Source: CAIMZW01 sp037142435
GTDB taxonomy: Bacteria; Actinomycetota; Actinomycetes; Nanopelagicales; Nanopelagicaceae
Assembly: GCA_037142435.1 (NCBI GenBank)
Contig: JBAXAO010000011.1
Location: 1 to 33,585 of the forward strand
Direction of reading: 5' to 3'
DNA: 33,585 nucleotides
In this document: piece after piece, positions 1-7,336 of the stretch
How the letters are laid out: every line of letters starts with the position of its first letter
How positions within the stretch are numbered: the stretch's first letter is position 1
Notes under the pieces: model-generated
Seen by the model: only the letters and a program-made list of their open reading frames with translations
What the model was told of the DNA's origin: nothing
Database searches by the model: none
Made by a program: the position numbers and the translations under genes

Positions 1-1076
1 ATTACACCTGCCAAGGCTGGCAAAAGGAACTGACCAAAGCGATTTCCAGCCAACCTAACCGAGATCGTGAAAGAGCGTTCGGGATCTTTGGAGATCCTGG
101 ATACCCATGCCATCGTCATGGGTTGACCTACACCCAGAGAAAAGCCAGCAATACCGATGACGATGTAGAGAAAAAGAACCTGATGGGCGGATGTGGCAAC
201 CACACAAGCGATGGAAGAAATGGCAATGCTGCCAATGAGTAGTCGCCAGAAACCGATTACTTCGGTCATTTTGCCTAAGTAAACCCGTGATGCCATTGAT
301 GTCAGCGCTCGTATGGCAAGGACAATTCCAATGGAGGCAGAACTGAAACCGCGTTCTTTTCCAAAGACGGGTAAGAAAACCACCAGGACATCCACGCTGG
401 AGGAAATTGCCAAGCTGGTAAACATCGCCAACTTCATGCCCGGGTTTTGTAGCACGCTGGCAAAACTGACTTGTTCGCGGGACTCTTTAGCGCTGACGCC
501 CACCGTAGGTCCCATAGGAAATTTGCGTAGCAGCGGAATGATCCCAAGCGCTCCCAGAATGGCCGCCGCCAAGAAAGCATGGCTGGTGGATTTTGGCAGC
601 ACACCGTGAGACCCAGAAACGAATGACCCGATTAATGGTCCAAAGAGTTGACCAAGTGCGGCGCTAAAAGTGTAGAGACCAAAGAATCGTTCGTAATTTC
701 CACTGGGGCTGCGGTTAGCAAACATCGCTTGCGCGCCGATCATGCAGAGCAGTTGCGCTGTGCCCAAGGCCGCAACAGCGACCACCATTAAGGCGATGGA
801 ATTGGCCACCATTAAAACGCTCGTTGAGATAACGATCAAAATTGTGCCGTAGAGAATGAATCGACCTTCACCATATTGATTGACCCAGCGACCCAAAGCG
901 ACCGCAAGCAAGAGAGGGAAAAGTGCATAGAGCGCACCGAAAGTTCCGACCACAAAATTGTTGGAGTGCAGAATCAATAGTTTGTAGGTGATCATCGGGC
1001 GAGACAAATAGGTACTTGCCTGGATGAAGGCGGAATTGATGAAGGCAATCCATGCCCACATTTCAAACCGTCTCAT
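1..1076 (-). CDS. MFS transporter, 3' end beyond window
   Basis: This is an open frame of 358 codons that runs off the left edge of the window, so the C-terminus is missing. My translation starts MRRFEMWAWIAFINSAF and is followed by repeated hydrophobic segments: about six in the first half, a polar linker containing KESREQVSF, then four or five more. That is the usual 6+6 layout of a major facilitator permease. The segment RLAGNRFGQFLLPALAG near the edge resembles the later helices of drug- or sugar-type MFS proteins. The start is 10 nt after the stop of the DinB-like gene, with no clear ribosome binding site, so cotranscription is likely. The substrate cannot be inferred. The family call is fairly secure; an efflux role is only a guess. 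Confidence 0.8.
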   Translation of the reverse strand, partial: MRRFEMWAWIAFINSAFIQASTYLSRPMITYKLLILHSNNFVVGTFGALYALFPLLLAVALGRWVNQYGEGRFILYGTILIVISTSVLMVANSIALMVVAVAALGTAQLLCMIGAQAMFANRSPSGNYERFFGLYTFSAALGQLFGPLIGSFVSGSHGVLPKSTSHAFLAAAILGALGIIPLLRKFPMGPTVGVSAKESREQVSFASVLQNPGMKLAMFTSLAISSSVDVLVVFLPVFGKERGFSSASIGIVLAIRALTSMASRVYLGKMTEVIGFWRLLIGSIAISSIACVVATSAHQVLFLYIVIGIAGFSLGVGQPMTMAWVSRISKDPERSFTISVRLAGNRFGQFLLPALAGV

Positions 1077-1086
1077 AAAAGAGTAC

Positions 1087-1536
1087 TTATGAGAATTGCT
1101 TGAATTGGTTGAGGTGCCCTAGGCGATGCTCGAGTCCGTAATTGAGAATCTGGCTCAAGGTGAGCTCGCCCATAGATTCATGGACTCCAACTCGGTCCCA
1201 TTTCTCTGGCACAATTTGAGAGAGAACATCGAGATTAACTTGGAAGATGCCTTCGATAGCTGCCAGGGAAGCGAATGGATCGCGACCGGCATAATTCAAA
1301 TTGTCGGGATATAAATCTTCATCAAAATTTGCCAGCAGCGGCTTTTCAACAGTCAGAACATGCCAGTACCGTGCCGCAAAGTGAATATCGCCATCGGACA
1401 TGTGATGAACGATGAAGGAACGCGACCACTCCCCTGTGGCGCTGGGGGTCTCAAGTTCTTCGCGAGTCAAGGAATTTGCCAGATCGATAAATTCGATGGT
1501 GGCCTTTGAATATTGAGAGAGCAGCTCTGAAGTCAT
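1087..1536 (-). CDS. DinB-like / DUF664-type four-helix protein
   Basis: This 149-residue protein has the DinB-like four-helix pattern. The N-terminal helix has a GEWS motif followed by FIVHHMSDGDIHFAARYW, and the C-terminal helix carries LEHRLGHLNQ. In this superfamily three histidines, one in the first motif and two in an HxxxH motif, bind a divalent metal, and members include thiol-dependent transferases (bacillithiol or mycothiol S-transferases). Here the HxxxH-like pair (EHRLGH) is present, so metal binding is plausible. The substrate is unknown. An ATG start lies 6 nt after a TAGGCT -10 element, which suggests a leaderless transcript. The gene stands between the TRIC gene (37 nt upstream) and the MFS gene. 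Confidence 0.75.
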   Translation of the reverse strand: MTSELLSQYSKATIEFIDLANSLTREELETPSATGEWSRSFIVHHMSDGDIHFAARYWHVLTVEKPLLANFDEDLYPDNLNYAGRDPFASLAAIEGIFQVNLDVLSQIVPEKWDRVGVHESMGELTLSQILNYGLEHRLGHLNQFKQFS

Positions 1537-1542
1537 GGGCAG

Positions 1543-1548
1543 AGCCTA
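1543..1548 (-). promoter_or_regulatory. -10 element TAGGCT, leaderless promoter for DinB-like gene
   Basis: On the minus strand TAGGCT is followed by CTGCCC and then the ATG. The 6-nt spacing would put transcription start at or next to the start codon. No TTGACA-like -35 is evident. The identical hexamer at the same spacing precedes argG. Confidence 0.5.
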
Positions 1549-1573
1549 CCTTTTCGAAAGAGCGTGAAGGTCC

Positions 1574-2194
1574 TTAACCAATGGCCGGCAAATTCCAATC
1601 GAACTTTATCGAGAGTTCGCGCACCAGGACCGTCACTAGAGCCGAAGCTATCACTGGGATAGCAACTGTATTCGTGAGGTCATCAACCCCGACGTACACC
1701 AATGCTCCTAAAAAGCAGGAGGTGCCAATGGTTTCACGGTGCAAAAGCACTGGCGGAATCTGGCAGAGAAGGTCGCGCAGGAGGCCACCAGTGACGCCGC
1801 CAATTAATCCCAGAATGGCTGCCACGAAAAAATTGATATGGAAACCAGCCGCAAAATTGGCGCTAGAGACTGTTGCCACAGCCAAACCAAAAGTATCCAG
1901 CGAAAGCACAAATCGCCCCACGGATTCGGTGCTCTTGATGGAAATGGTGAGGAGTACTGCCAAAAGTATGGAGCCGAATAGCCAAGGGTGTTGAATCCAT
2001 GGTGGCAGTTGACCGAGGAAGAGATTTCGAAAGGTGCCGCCGCTGAGTGAGGAGACCGCGGCAATGAGAGCAATGCCCCCGTAGTCCAACCCTTTGCTGG
2101 CAGCAACGCGGGCGCCAACCAATGCAAATGCAAAGGTGGCGATGAGGTCAAAAGTTGTGACCAGCGAGGCAAAATGCATGCCCCTATTATCCAC
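1574..2194 (-). CDS. TRIC/UPF0126-family membrane protein
   Basis: The 206-residue protein has about seven hydrophobic helices. It carries the duplicated glycine-rich signature of the TRIC (trimeric intracellular cation channel, formerly UPF0126/YadS) family: SGGTFRNLFLGQLPPW in the first half and GGVTGGLLRDLLCQIPP in the second, with basic residues of the RD motif conserved. Prokaryotic TRIC proteins are homotrimeric K+-permeable channels of the cytoplasmic membrane; the physiological role is mostly unknown. I chose the GTG at 2194, which lies 3 nt after the UbiA stop, implying coupling. An internal ATG at 2179 is the alternative and would remove five residues. Length fits the family (about 200-210 residues). 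Confidence 0.85.
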   Translation of the reverse strand: MDNRGMHFASLVTTFDLIATFAFALVGARVAASKGLDYGGIALIAAVSSLSGGTFRNLFLGQLPPWIQHPWLFGSILLAVLLTISIKSTESVGRFVLSLDTFGLAVATVSSANFAAGFHINFFVAAILGLIGGVTGGLLRDLLCQIPPVLLHRETIGTSCFLGALVYVGVDDLTNTVAIPVIASALVTVLVRELSIKFDWNLPAIG

Positions 2195-2197
2195 TAT

Positions 2198-2989
2198 CTA
2201 TCGAAGCACATTGGAGAAAAGCAATGTGGCAACGTCCACGAGAGAAAGCAGCATTATGGCTTGGAAGCCGTACTTCTTGGGTCGAAGTAAGAGAGTCGCT
2301 AGTGCCAAGAAAGTAACGGTCAGGATCAAGAAATGAAACCGACTGGTGTGTAACGTAAGAAATCCTGCTACCGCAGCTAAGGAAGTGCCAGCGATATAAA
2401 CGCTAACTTGAATGCCTACTATCTGTGGCAGCCCATTTATTCCAATAAGTCGATCTGCTTCCAGATCCTTTAATACGTTAGCGAAATGGGCCGAGAGCCC
2501 AAAGAGCCCACCAGCACACATCAGCCATAAAGGTAGAGAGCGATGCGCCGCCACGTGGGCAATAGATGCCAATAAGGCAAATGCAAAGATATAAGGAAGC
2601 GGAGAACTCTTTCTAAACTTAAAATATCCGTTGTAGGAAAGTCCGCACGCTACCCCGAAAAGATGAAGTGTTCCGCCTCGAAAACCGAGCGGTCCAACAT
2701 ATGAGAGAAAAACGCATACAACTAGATCAACATAGAGCGCCCGCCTAAGAGTATGAACGGTCAGCGTCCCGTCAAAGAGCGGTTTAGAGGAACGGTTTTG
2801 TAGGCGATCTCGTTCAACATCTTCGATGTCGTTATGCCAACCCACTGCTAATTGGCCAGAAAATACGGCTAGGGCAATAAGACAGGATTCCGACCAAGAG
2901 AAGAAGTTGTGAGCCAGTAGTAGCGAAATCGACGTTACAAGGATGGTCGGTCCAAAGTGCGAAGCTTTCAGCATTTTGACGACGATCAT
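2198..2989 (-). CDS. UbiA-family prenyltransferase
   Basis: This 263-residue multi-pass membrane protein has both Asp-rich motifs of the UbiA superfamily: NDIEDVERDRLQNRSSKPL (NDxxDxxxDR) near residues 53-70 and KDLEADR near residues 173-179. In the family these bind the Mg-diphosphate of a polyprenyl donor, while an aromatic or other acceptor is alkylated in the membrane. The protein is somewhat shorter than UbiA/MenA, closer to the 'SCO3242-like' or chlorophyll/heme-synthase-like short forms. The acceptor cannot be deduced, and the neighbours (TRIC, DinB-like) do not point to quinone synthesis. The ATG lies 6 nt after a TAGAGT -10 box. It heads the operon with the TRIC gene. Confidence 0.85.
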   Translation of the reverse strand: MIVVKMLKASHFGPTILVTSISLLLAHNFFSWSESCLIALAVFSGQLAVGWHNDIEDVERDRLQNRSSKPLFDGTLTVHTLRRALYVDLVVCVFLSYVGPLGFRGGTLHLFGVACGLSYNGYFKFRKSSPLPYIFAFALLASIAHVAAHRSLPLWLMCAGGLFGLSAHFANVLKDLEADRLIGINGLPQIVGIQVSVYIAGTSLAAVAGFLTLHTSRFHFLILTVTFLALATLLLRPKKYGFQAIMLLSLVDVATLLFSNVLR

Positions 2990-2995
2990 TATCGA

Positions 2996-3001
2996 ACTCT
3001 A
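2996..3001 (-). promoter_or_regulatory. -10 element TAGAGT, leaderless promoter for UbiA gene
   Basis: The minus strand reads TAGAGT, then TCGATA, then ATG, i.e. TANNNT with 6-nt spacing to the start codon. A perfect short palindrome GTAGGCCCTAC lies at 3006-3016, just upstream of the -10 in the spacer to a would-be -35 region, and could be an operator. The plus-strand promoter of the thiamine operon begins about 30 bp further on, so the two units are divergent. Confidence 0.45.
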
Positions 3002-3044
3002 ACTTGTAGGCCCTACTCAGGCTCAGTTTCTTCGAATTCCGAAG

Positions 3045-3073
3045 TAGTCATCGCTGCTGGGCCAGAGTAAGGT
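3045..3073 (+). promoter_or_regulatory. Putative promoter of the thiBP operon
   Basis: TAGTCA (3045-3050) is separated by 17 nt from TAAGGT (3068-3073). The -10 fits TANNNT and the -35 matches four of six positions of TTGACA. Predicted transcription start near 3080 coincides with the 5' edge of the TPP aptamer, which supports the assignment. Confidence 0.45.
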
Positions 3074-3078
3074 CTGCG

Positions 3079-3206
3079 GTACACGGGAGTTCGGGCAAAC
3101 CGGACTGAGAGGAAGACTTAGTGTCTTCGACCGTCTGAACCTGTTTGGGTAATGCCAGCGCAGGGAGGATGCGTAAAACCCGTGCCTACACCTATCAAGG
3201 GGGCAC
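3079..3206 (+). promoter_or_regulatory. TPP riboswitch (THI element) with likely translational expression platform
   Basis: The conserved TPP-aptamer blocks occur in order: ACGGGAG (3083-3089), a P3 hairpin GTTCGG/CCGGAC, CTGAGA (3105-3110), a P3a hairpin GAAGAC/GTCTTC (3112-3126), CCGTCTGAACCTG (3131-3143), and GGGTAATGCCAGCGCAGGGA (3147-3166). ACGG at 3083-3086 can pair with CCGT at 3131-3134 as P2. Downstream, GTGCC (3182-3186) can pair with GGCAC (3202-3206), which overlaps the Shine-Dalgarno AAGGGGG (3197-3203) of thiB. The aptamer strand CACGGG (3082-3087) can instead pair perfectly with CCCGTG (3179-3184), which would free the ribosome site. Known biology: TPP binding turns such genes off. 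The switching path is my inference from complementarity. Confidence 0.93.
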
Positions 3207-3211
3207 AAAAG

Positions 3212-4225
3212 ATGAAGAAGAAAACTCGTCAGCAACGAAGAAATCAACGAACAAAGAACACCGCCATTGGACTGGTTTTTGCTCTTGGCGTCGCGTTGGT
3301 AATTTCGGTGGTCTCTAGTTCTGGGACTGCAATAGTCACTGATGTCACTCTGGTAACCCATGACTCCTTCGTGATGAGTCCCGAACTGATCTCAGCCTTT
3401 AATTCCAAAACCGGATACAACTTAAAACTGATCAAAGCCGGAGATGCCGGATCGCTCACCAACCGATTGATTCTGACGAAGAAATCTCCTATTGCAGATG
3501 CGGTCTTCGGTATTGACAATACTTTTTCAGGGTTGGCCAAGCAGGAGGGCATCATTAATGGCAACCTCCAAGCGACTGACTTTGGGTATGTCTGCTTTAA
3601 CTACGATAAGAATTGGTTTGCCGCCAAGAAAATTGCCGCACCGACTTCCATTAACGATTTAATCCTTCCGGCTTACAAAGATCTCACCGTCATAGAAAAT
3701 CCAAAAACTTCTTCGACTGGGCTCTCATTCCTTGCAGCCACCGTTGATAAATTTGGTGCCGCCGCCTGGAAGTCTTACTGGTTCGCATTAAAGAAAAATG
3801 GCGCCAAAGTGGATGATGGTTGGGAATCTGCCTATTACACCGATTTCTCTGGTTCAAGTGGAAAAGGTAACTACCCCGTCGTCCTTAGTTACGGATCTTC
3901 CCCCGCAGATGAAGTTCGCACGAATGGTCAATCTCAGTCCGCCAGCATTCTCGATGGTTGCTTTAAACAAACCGAGTACGCCGCGGTGCTAACAGGGGCC
4001 AATAATCCCAAAGGCGCGCAAGCGGTCATTGATTTTCTGCTTTCTCCCGAATTTCAAAAAACTTTTCCAACAACGATGTACGTCTATCCGGCAGTTGCGG
4101 GCACGCCGATCCCGGCAACGTGGAGCGCATTCGCGCAGATACCCGAAAAGACGTACGGCGATAATCTAGATTTCAACGCCAATCGCAAGGGTTGGCTTGC
4201 TGACTGGTCTGCAATTTTTGCCTAA
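3212..4225 (+). CDS. thiB: Thiamine ABC transporter substrate-binding protein
   Basis: This is a 337-residue exported binding protein of the ThiB/TbpA family. A long Lys/Arg-rich n-region (MKKKTRQQRRNQRTKN) precedes a hydrophobic signal segment, with no lipobox cysteine. The mature part has family stretches such as VTHDSFVMSPELISAFNSKTG, DAVFGIDNT, GYVCFNYDKNWF, KTSSTGLSFL, VLSYGSSPADEV and the C-terminal YVYPAV. It captures thiamine (or its phosphates) outside the cytoplasmic membrane and delivers it to ThiP. An in-frame ATG at 3152 lies inside the riboswitch core and is not a credible start. The ATG at 3212 is preceded by AAGGGGG at 8-nt spacing. Expression should be repressed by TPP through the riboswitch. 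Family and operon agree. Confidence 0.93.
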   Translation: MKKKTRQQRRNQRTKNTAIGLVFALGVALVISVVSSSGTAIVTDVTLVTHDSFVMSPELISAFNSKTGYNLKLIKAGDAGSLTNRLILTKKSPIADAVFGIDNTFSGLAKQEGIINGNLQATDFGYVCFNYDKNWFAAKKIAAPTSINDLILPAYKDLTVIENPKTSSTGLSFLAATVDKFGAAAWKSYWFALKKNGAKVDDGWESAYYTDFSGSSGKGNYPVVLSYGSSPADEVRTNGQSQSASILDGCFKQTEYAAVLTGANNPKGAQAVIDFLLSPEFQKTFPTTMYVYPAVAGTPIPATWSAFAQIPEKTYGDNLDFNANRKGWLADWSAIFA

Positions 4226-5816
4226 ATTGCGCAGGCACCTGGGGCTAGGGGCTATTCCCTTAGCTTTCTTTGCAGTGTTCTTCTATTGGCCACTCGCTCA
4301 CGTCGTATCGCTGGGCTTACATGGGAAATGGCTGGAATCTCTTACAAATCGAAGAACCTTGGCCCTTGTTTGGTTTACGACCTGGCAAGCATTGCTGTCC
4401 ACGGCTATCGCAATTTTTATCTCATTTCCTACGGCGTATTTATTTTACCAACGTCGATTTTTTGGTCAGAGAACCCTAAGAACTTTTGTGGCAGTTCCCT
4501 TTGTACTGCCCACGATTGTTGTAGCAATCGGGTTTTTCTCTCTCCGCAAGAACGTCTATTTGGACGGATTGTTAGGGCACTCCCCAACCGCTTTTATCCT
4601 TGCAGCCAATGTCTTCATGAATTTTGGCATCGCAGTCCGCATTATTGGCAGCAACTGGGCAAATGTGGACTCCTCACTTGTTGATGCCGCGGCCCTAGAT
4701 GGCGCAGGAGGAATAAGAACATTTTGGGCAATATCTCTTCCGCAATTGGGACCAGCCATCGCCGCTGCCGCTTCCCTGATTTTTCTCTATTGCGCCACCA
4801 ATTTCGGAATTGTCTTAGTCCTAGGAGGAGGGCAGATAAAGACGATTGAAACTGAGATCTATTTTTCGGCTACGCAGGCGCTGGATTTACAACGAGCCTC
4901 TGGTTTGGTCTTGATTCAATCACTGCTGACAATTATCGCCTTGGCCCTTACCTACAGATGGTCAGGTCGCAACCTCCACCTTTTTGCTCACGGATTTGGG
5001 TCAAGAATAAAGCCGCTCTCGCGAAAAGACTTTCCCCTTCAACTATTCTCATTTCCCATCATTGGATTGCTCATCCTCGCCCCTCAACTTGAAATTCTTC
5101 GCCGGGCTTTTCAATCAGATCGCGGTTGGACAATTCTCAATTTTCAGAATTTGGCTTCTTTCGGAGCTCGGAATGTCCTGAGCATCTCCGTTCTCAATGC
5201 GACCCTGAACACAGCGAGAAATGCCTTAATAGTTTTAATGATTAGCCTGATTATTGGTTTATTGATATCCAATATTGCTATCAAAATCTCTCCGAATTCA
5301 ATATTTCGCAGGGCATTCGAAGCTCTCTTTCAACTTCCCGTCGGAATCTCGACGGTGGCTCTTGGTTTGGGATATCTCACCACTTTTGGAGGTGGGCTAT
5401 TTCCCCTGCGAAGTAGTTGGCTTGTAACCCCCATTGCTCAATCCATCATTGCCACACCACTTGTAATTCGAATTTTGCTGCCAGCACTGAGCGCTATTGG
5501 TTCTGATTTAATTGAATCGGCCCGAACTGATCGTGCGACTCCAGGAGATATCTGGTGGCTAATACAAATACCGATGGTGAAGTCGGCGATTTCTATGGCC
5601 GCCGGATACGCCGTGATTATTTCGATTGGTGATTTCGCCGCTGCCAATTTTCTCTCCTACGGCAATCAAGCCACGCTGCCTACAGTTCTCTTTCAATTGA
5701 TATCTCGGCCAGGAACGCAAAATTATGGAATGGCTATGGCGGCCAGCGCCATTTTCGTCGTGCTTGTCGCCGCCGTAGTTTTTCTTACTGAGCGCTCATT
5801 TACTAACGAGCGATAG
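4197..5816 (+). CDS. thiP: Thiamine ABC transporter permease, fused two-domain
   Basis: The 539-residue protein has about twelve membrane segments forming two homologous permease halves. Each half carries an EAA-type cytoplasmic loop that contacts the ATPase: DAAALDGAGGIRTFWAISLP near residue 165, and the less canonical ESARTDRATPGDIWWLIQIP near residue 445. This duplicated architecture is typical of ThiP and FbpB. The start is taken as TTG at 4197, which overlaps thiB by 29 nt and has AAGGG 5 nt upstream; TTG at 4218 or 4227 are alternatives. Translation is probably coupled to thiB. No thiQ ATPase gene follows. The 3' end overlaps the convergent GDPD-IMPase gene by 14 nt. Confidence 0.9.
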   Translation: MLTGLQFLPKLRRHLGLGAIPLAFFAVFFYWPLAHVVSLGLHGKWLESLTNRRTLALVWFTTWQALLSTAIAIFISFPTAYLFYQRRFFGQRTLRTFVAVPFVLPTIVVAIGFFSLRKNVYLDGLLGHSPTAFILAANVFMNFGIAVRIIGSNWANVDSSLVDAAALDGAGGIRTFWAISLPQLGPAIAAAASLIFLYCATNFGIVLVLGGGQIKTIETEIYFSATQALDLQRASGLVLIQSLLTIIALALTYRWSGRNLHLFAHGFGSRIKPLSRKDFPLQLFSFPIIGLLILAPQLEILRRAFQSDRGWTILNFQNLASFGARNVLSISVLNATLNTARNALIVLMISLIIGLLISNIAIKISPNSIFRRAFEALFQLPVGISTVALGLGYLTTFGGGLFPLRSSWLVTPIAQSIIATPLVIRILLPALSAIGSDLIESARTDRATPGDIWWLIQIPMVKSAISMAAGYAVIISIGDFAAANFLSYGNQATLPTVLFQLISRPGTQNYGMAMAASAIFVVLVAAVVFLTERSFTNER

Positions 5817-7329
5817 ATCGTTTCCAGATATCAAAGAGCGGTTGCGCGGCCGCTTGAGTCGAACTCATGATTCCCCCACGTTCTGGAAAGAGATTTACCT
5901 TTCCTTCCTCATCCCACACCGCTCCACCAGATTCGTGCACGATCAAGGCGGCAGCTAGATGATCAATGGGGCTGAAATAACCTATGACGGCGCCGACTCC
6001 ACGTGAGGCGGCAGGTCCGACTAGTGTCAGGGTGCCCGAACCCATAATGCGCATCGTGCAATAGTTCTCAGCCAAGCCTTCCAGTAATTCCAGCATTCCG
6101 GGCCAAGCCTGGTAGGCCGCAAGTTCGGTGGAAACAATTCGGCTCGCTAGTGGGTTGGAGTCCCCCGTTTGAGTTTGAATGATTAACGGTTTTCCATTCA
6201 ATTTTGCCCCTTTGCTAGCTTGAGCTTCAAAGAGTGAATTACGCCAAGGATCAATGACCACTGCCACCAATGGTGTGCGATTGAAAGCCAAAGCCAAGCT
6301 CATCGATGTCCAAGGAACTCGGTTGGCAAAATTGGTTGTGCCATCAATGGGATCGAGGTACCAGGAAGGTATATCGCTCTCGAAAGCTCCACCCATTTCT
6401 TCGCCAATAAAGTTATGTCCGGGGAAATTGGCGGCAATAACTTCACGGACATGGGCTTCAATCATCACATCGATTTCGGTAACTATGTCGGCCGGGTTAG
6501 CCTTCACAGAAATTTCGCCTGGATCCATATGACTGGCGACCATGATGGCCCAAGATCCCAAGCCTCGGGCCACAACCATCGCACGATCCACATCTACTTC
6601 AGCAATACTGGATTCAGACTTAACGCCACCTTTTTGAGGTGCGATAGAAATACGCTCTTGGAGGAGGGAAAGTTGATTTGAAGTTACCGAATCAACGCCG
6701 ATATGGATTGCCCAGTTCATTGTGGCTTCATCATCGATGGTCCAGACCGCAACTTTTTGCCCAAGGTTATGGATTGCCGCCACTGATTTTGCTGTTACAA
6801 ATGAATAATGCAAATTTACAAAATCTGGGTTGAGTTCCGCGAGATCGTCTTTGGTAGGCAAAATTAAAGAATTCCAAGGCATCCAAACTCTTGCGGATGC
6901 GTCAGCAGCCCTAATCTGCAGCATAGCTTCAAGATTTCCACACCAAAAAATTTGAGATAAATCCAGTTCGCTCTTCCGCACGACATCAAGTGAAGGCAAA
7001 GCCGGATCTTCGGCATCCATGTCAATCATCAACATCGATGAAGTACCAACGAATATGCGGAGGACATCTTCGAGCAAGGGAATTCGATCTGATCCTTCGC
7101 CGATCTTTTCAACTTCAGCCCAGGTTTTAGCGTTGATCTGCGCATTAACCCCCCATAACCGATCCAACGTGGGATCGTGAATCACCACAACCTGACCATC
7201 CGAAGTAAGGCGCACATCAATTTCAACTATGTCAGCGCCCGCTTCTATTGCTGATTGAATGGCGATTACTGTGTTTTCGCGATGGCGACTTGAATCACCG
7301 CGATGTGCACAGACGAGAGTTTTGGTCAT
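5803..7329 (-). CDS. Fusion: glycerophosphodiester phosphodiesterase - inositol monophosphatase-like
   Basis: Two enzymes are joined in one 508-residue chain. Residues about 1-230 are a GDPD TIM barrel: AHRGDSSRHRENT, EIDVRLTSDGQVVVIHDPTLDR, IPLLEDVL and VAVWTIDDEATMNWAIHIGVDS. The usual internal E-x-K metal/acid segment reads IDMDAED, a conservative change. Residues about 250-508 are an IMPase-family phosphatase with GEEMGG, WYLDPIDGTTNF and IDHLAAALIVHESGG; the metal-binding E and D residues are kept, although the usual Trp of the last motif is Ile. Known activities are cleavage of glycerophosphodiesters to glycerol 3-phosphate plus alcohol, and release of phosphate from inositol phosphates. 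I chose the ATG at 7329, 7 nt after the ATPase stop; an in-frame TTG at 7344 is possible. No signal peptide is seen, so it is probably cytosolic. It ends the ABC operon. Confidence 0.9.
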   Translation of the reverse strand: MTKTLVCAHRGDSSRHRENTVIAIQSAIEAGADIVEIDVRLTSDGQVVVIHDPTLDRLWGVNAQINAKTWAEVEKIGEGSDRIPLLEDVLRIFVGTSSMLMIDMDAEDPALPSLDVVRKSELDLSQIFWCGNLEAMLQIRAADASARVWMPWNSLILPTKDDLAELNPDFVNLHYSFVTAKSVAAIHNLGQKVAVWTIDDEATMNWAIHIGVDSVTSNQLSLLQERISIAPQKGGVKSESSIAEVDVDRAMVVARGLGSWAIMVASHMDPGEISVKANPADIVTEIDVMIEAHVREVIAANFPGHNFIGEEMGGAFESDIPSWYLDPIDGTTNFANRVPWTSMSLALAFNRTPLVAVVIDPWRNSLFEAQASKGAKLNGKPLIIQTQTGDSNPLASRIVSTELAAYQAWPGMLELLEGLAENYCTMRIMGSGTLTLVGPAASRGVGAVIGYFSPIDHLAAALIVHESGGAVWDEEGKVNLFPERGGIMSSTQAAAQPLFDIWKRSIAR

Positions 7330-7336
7330 ATTCAAA

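Noticed and set aside
3152..3211. Upstream ATG giving thiB a 20-residue extension
   Set aside because: It lies inside the conserved GTAATGCCAGCG block of the TPP aptamer; the ATG at 3212 has AAGGGGG at good spacing.
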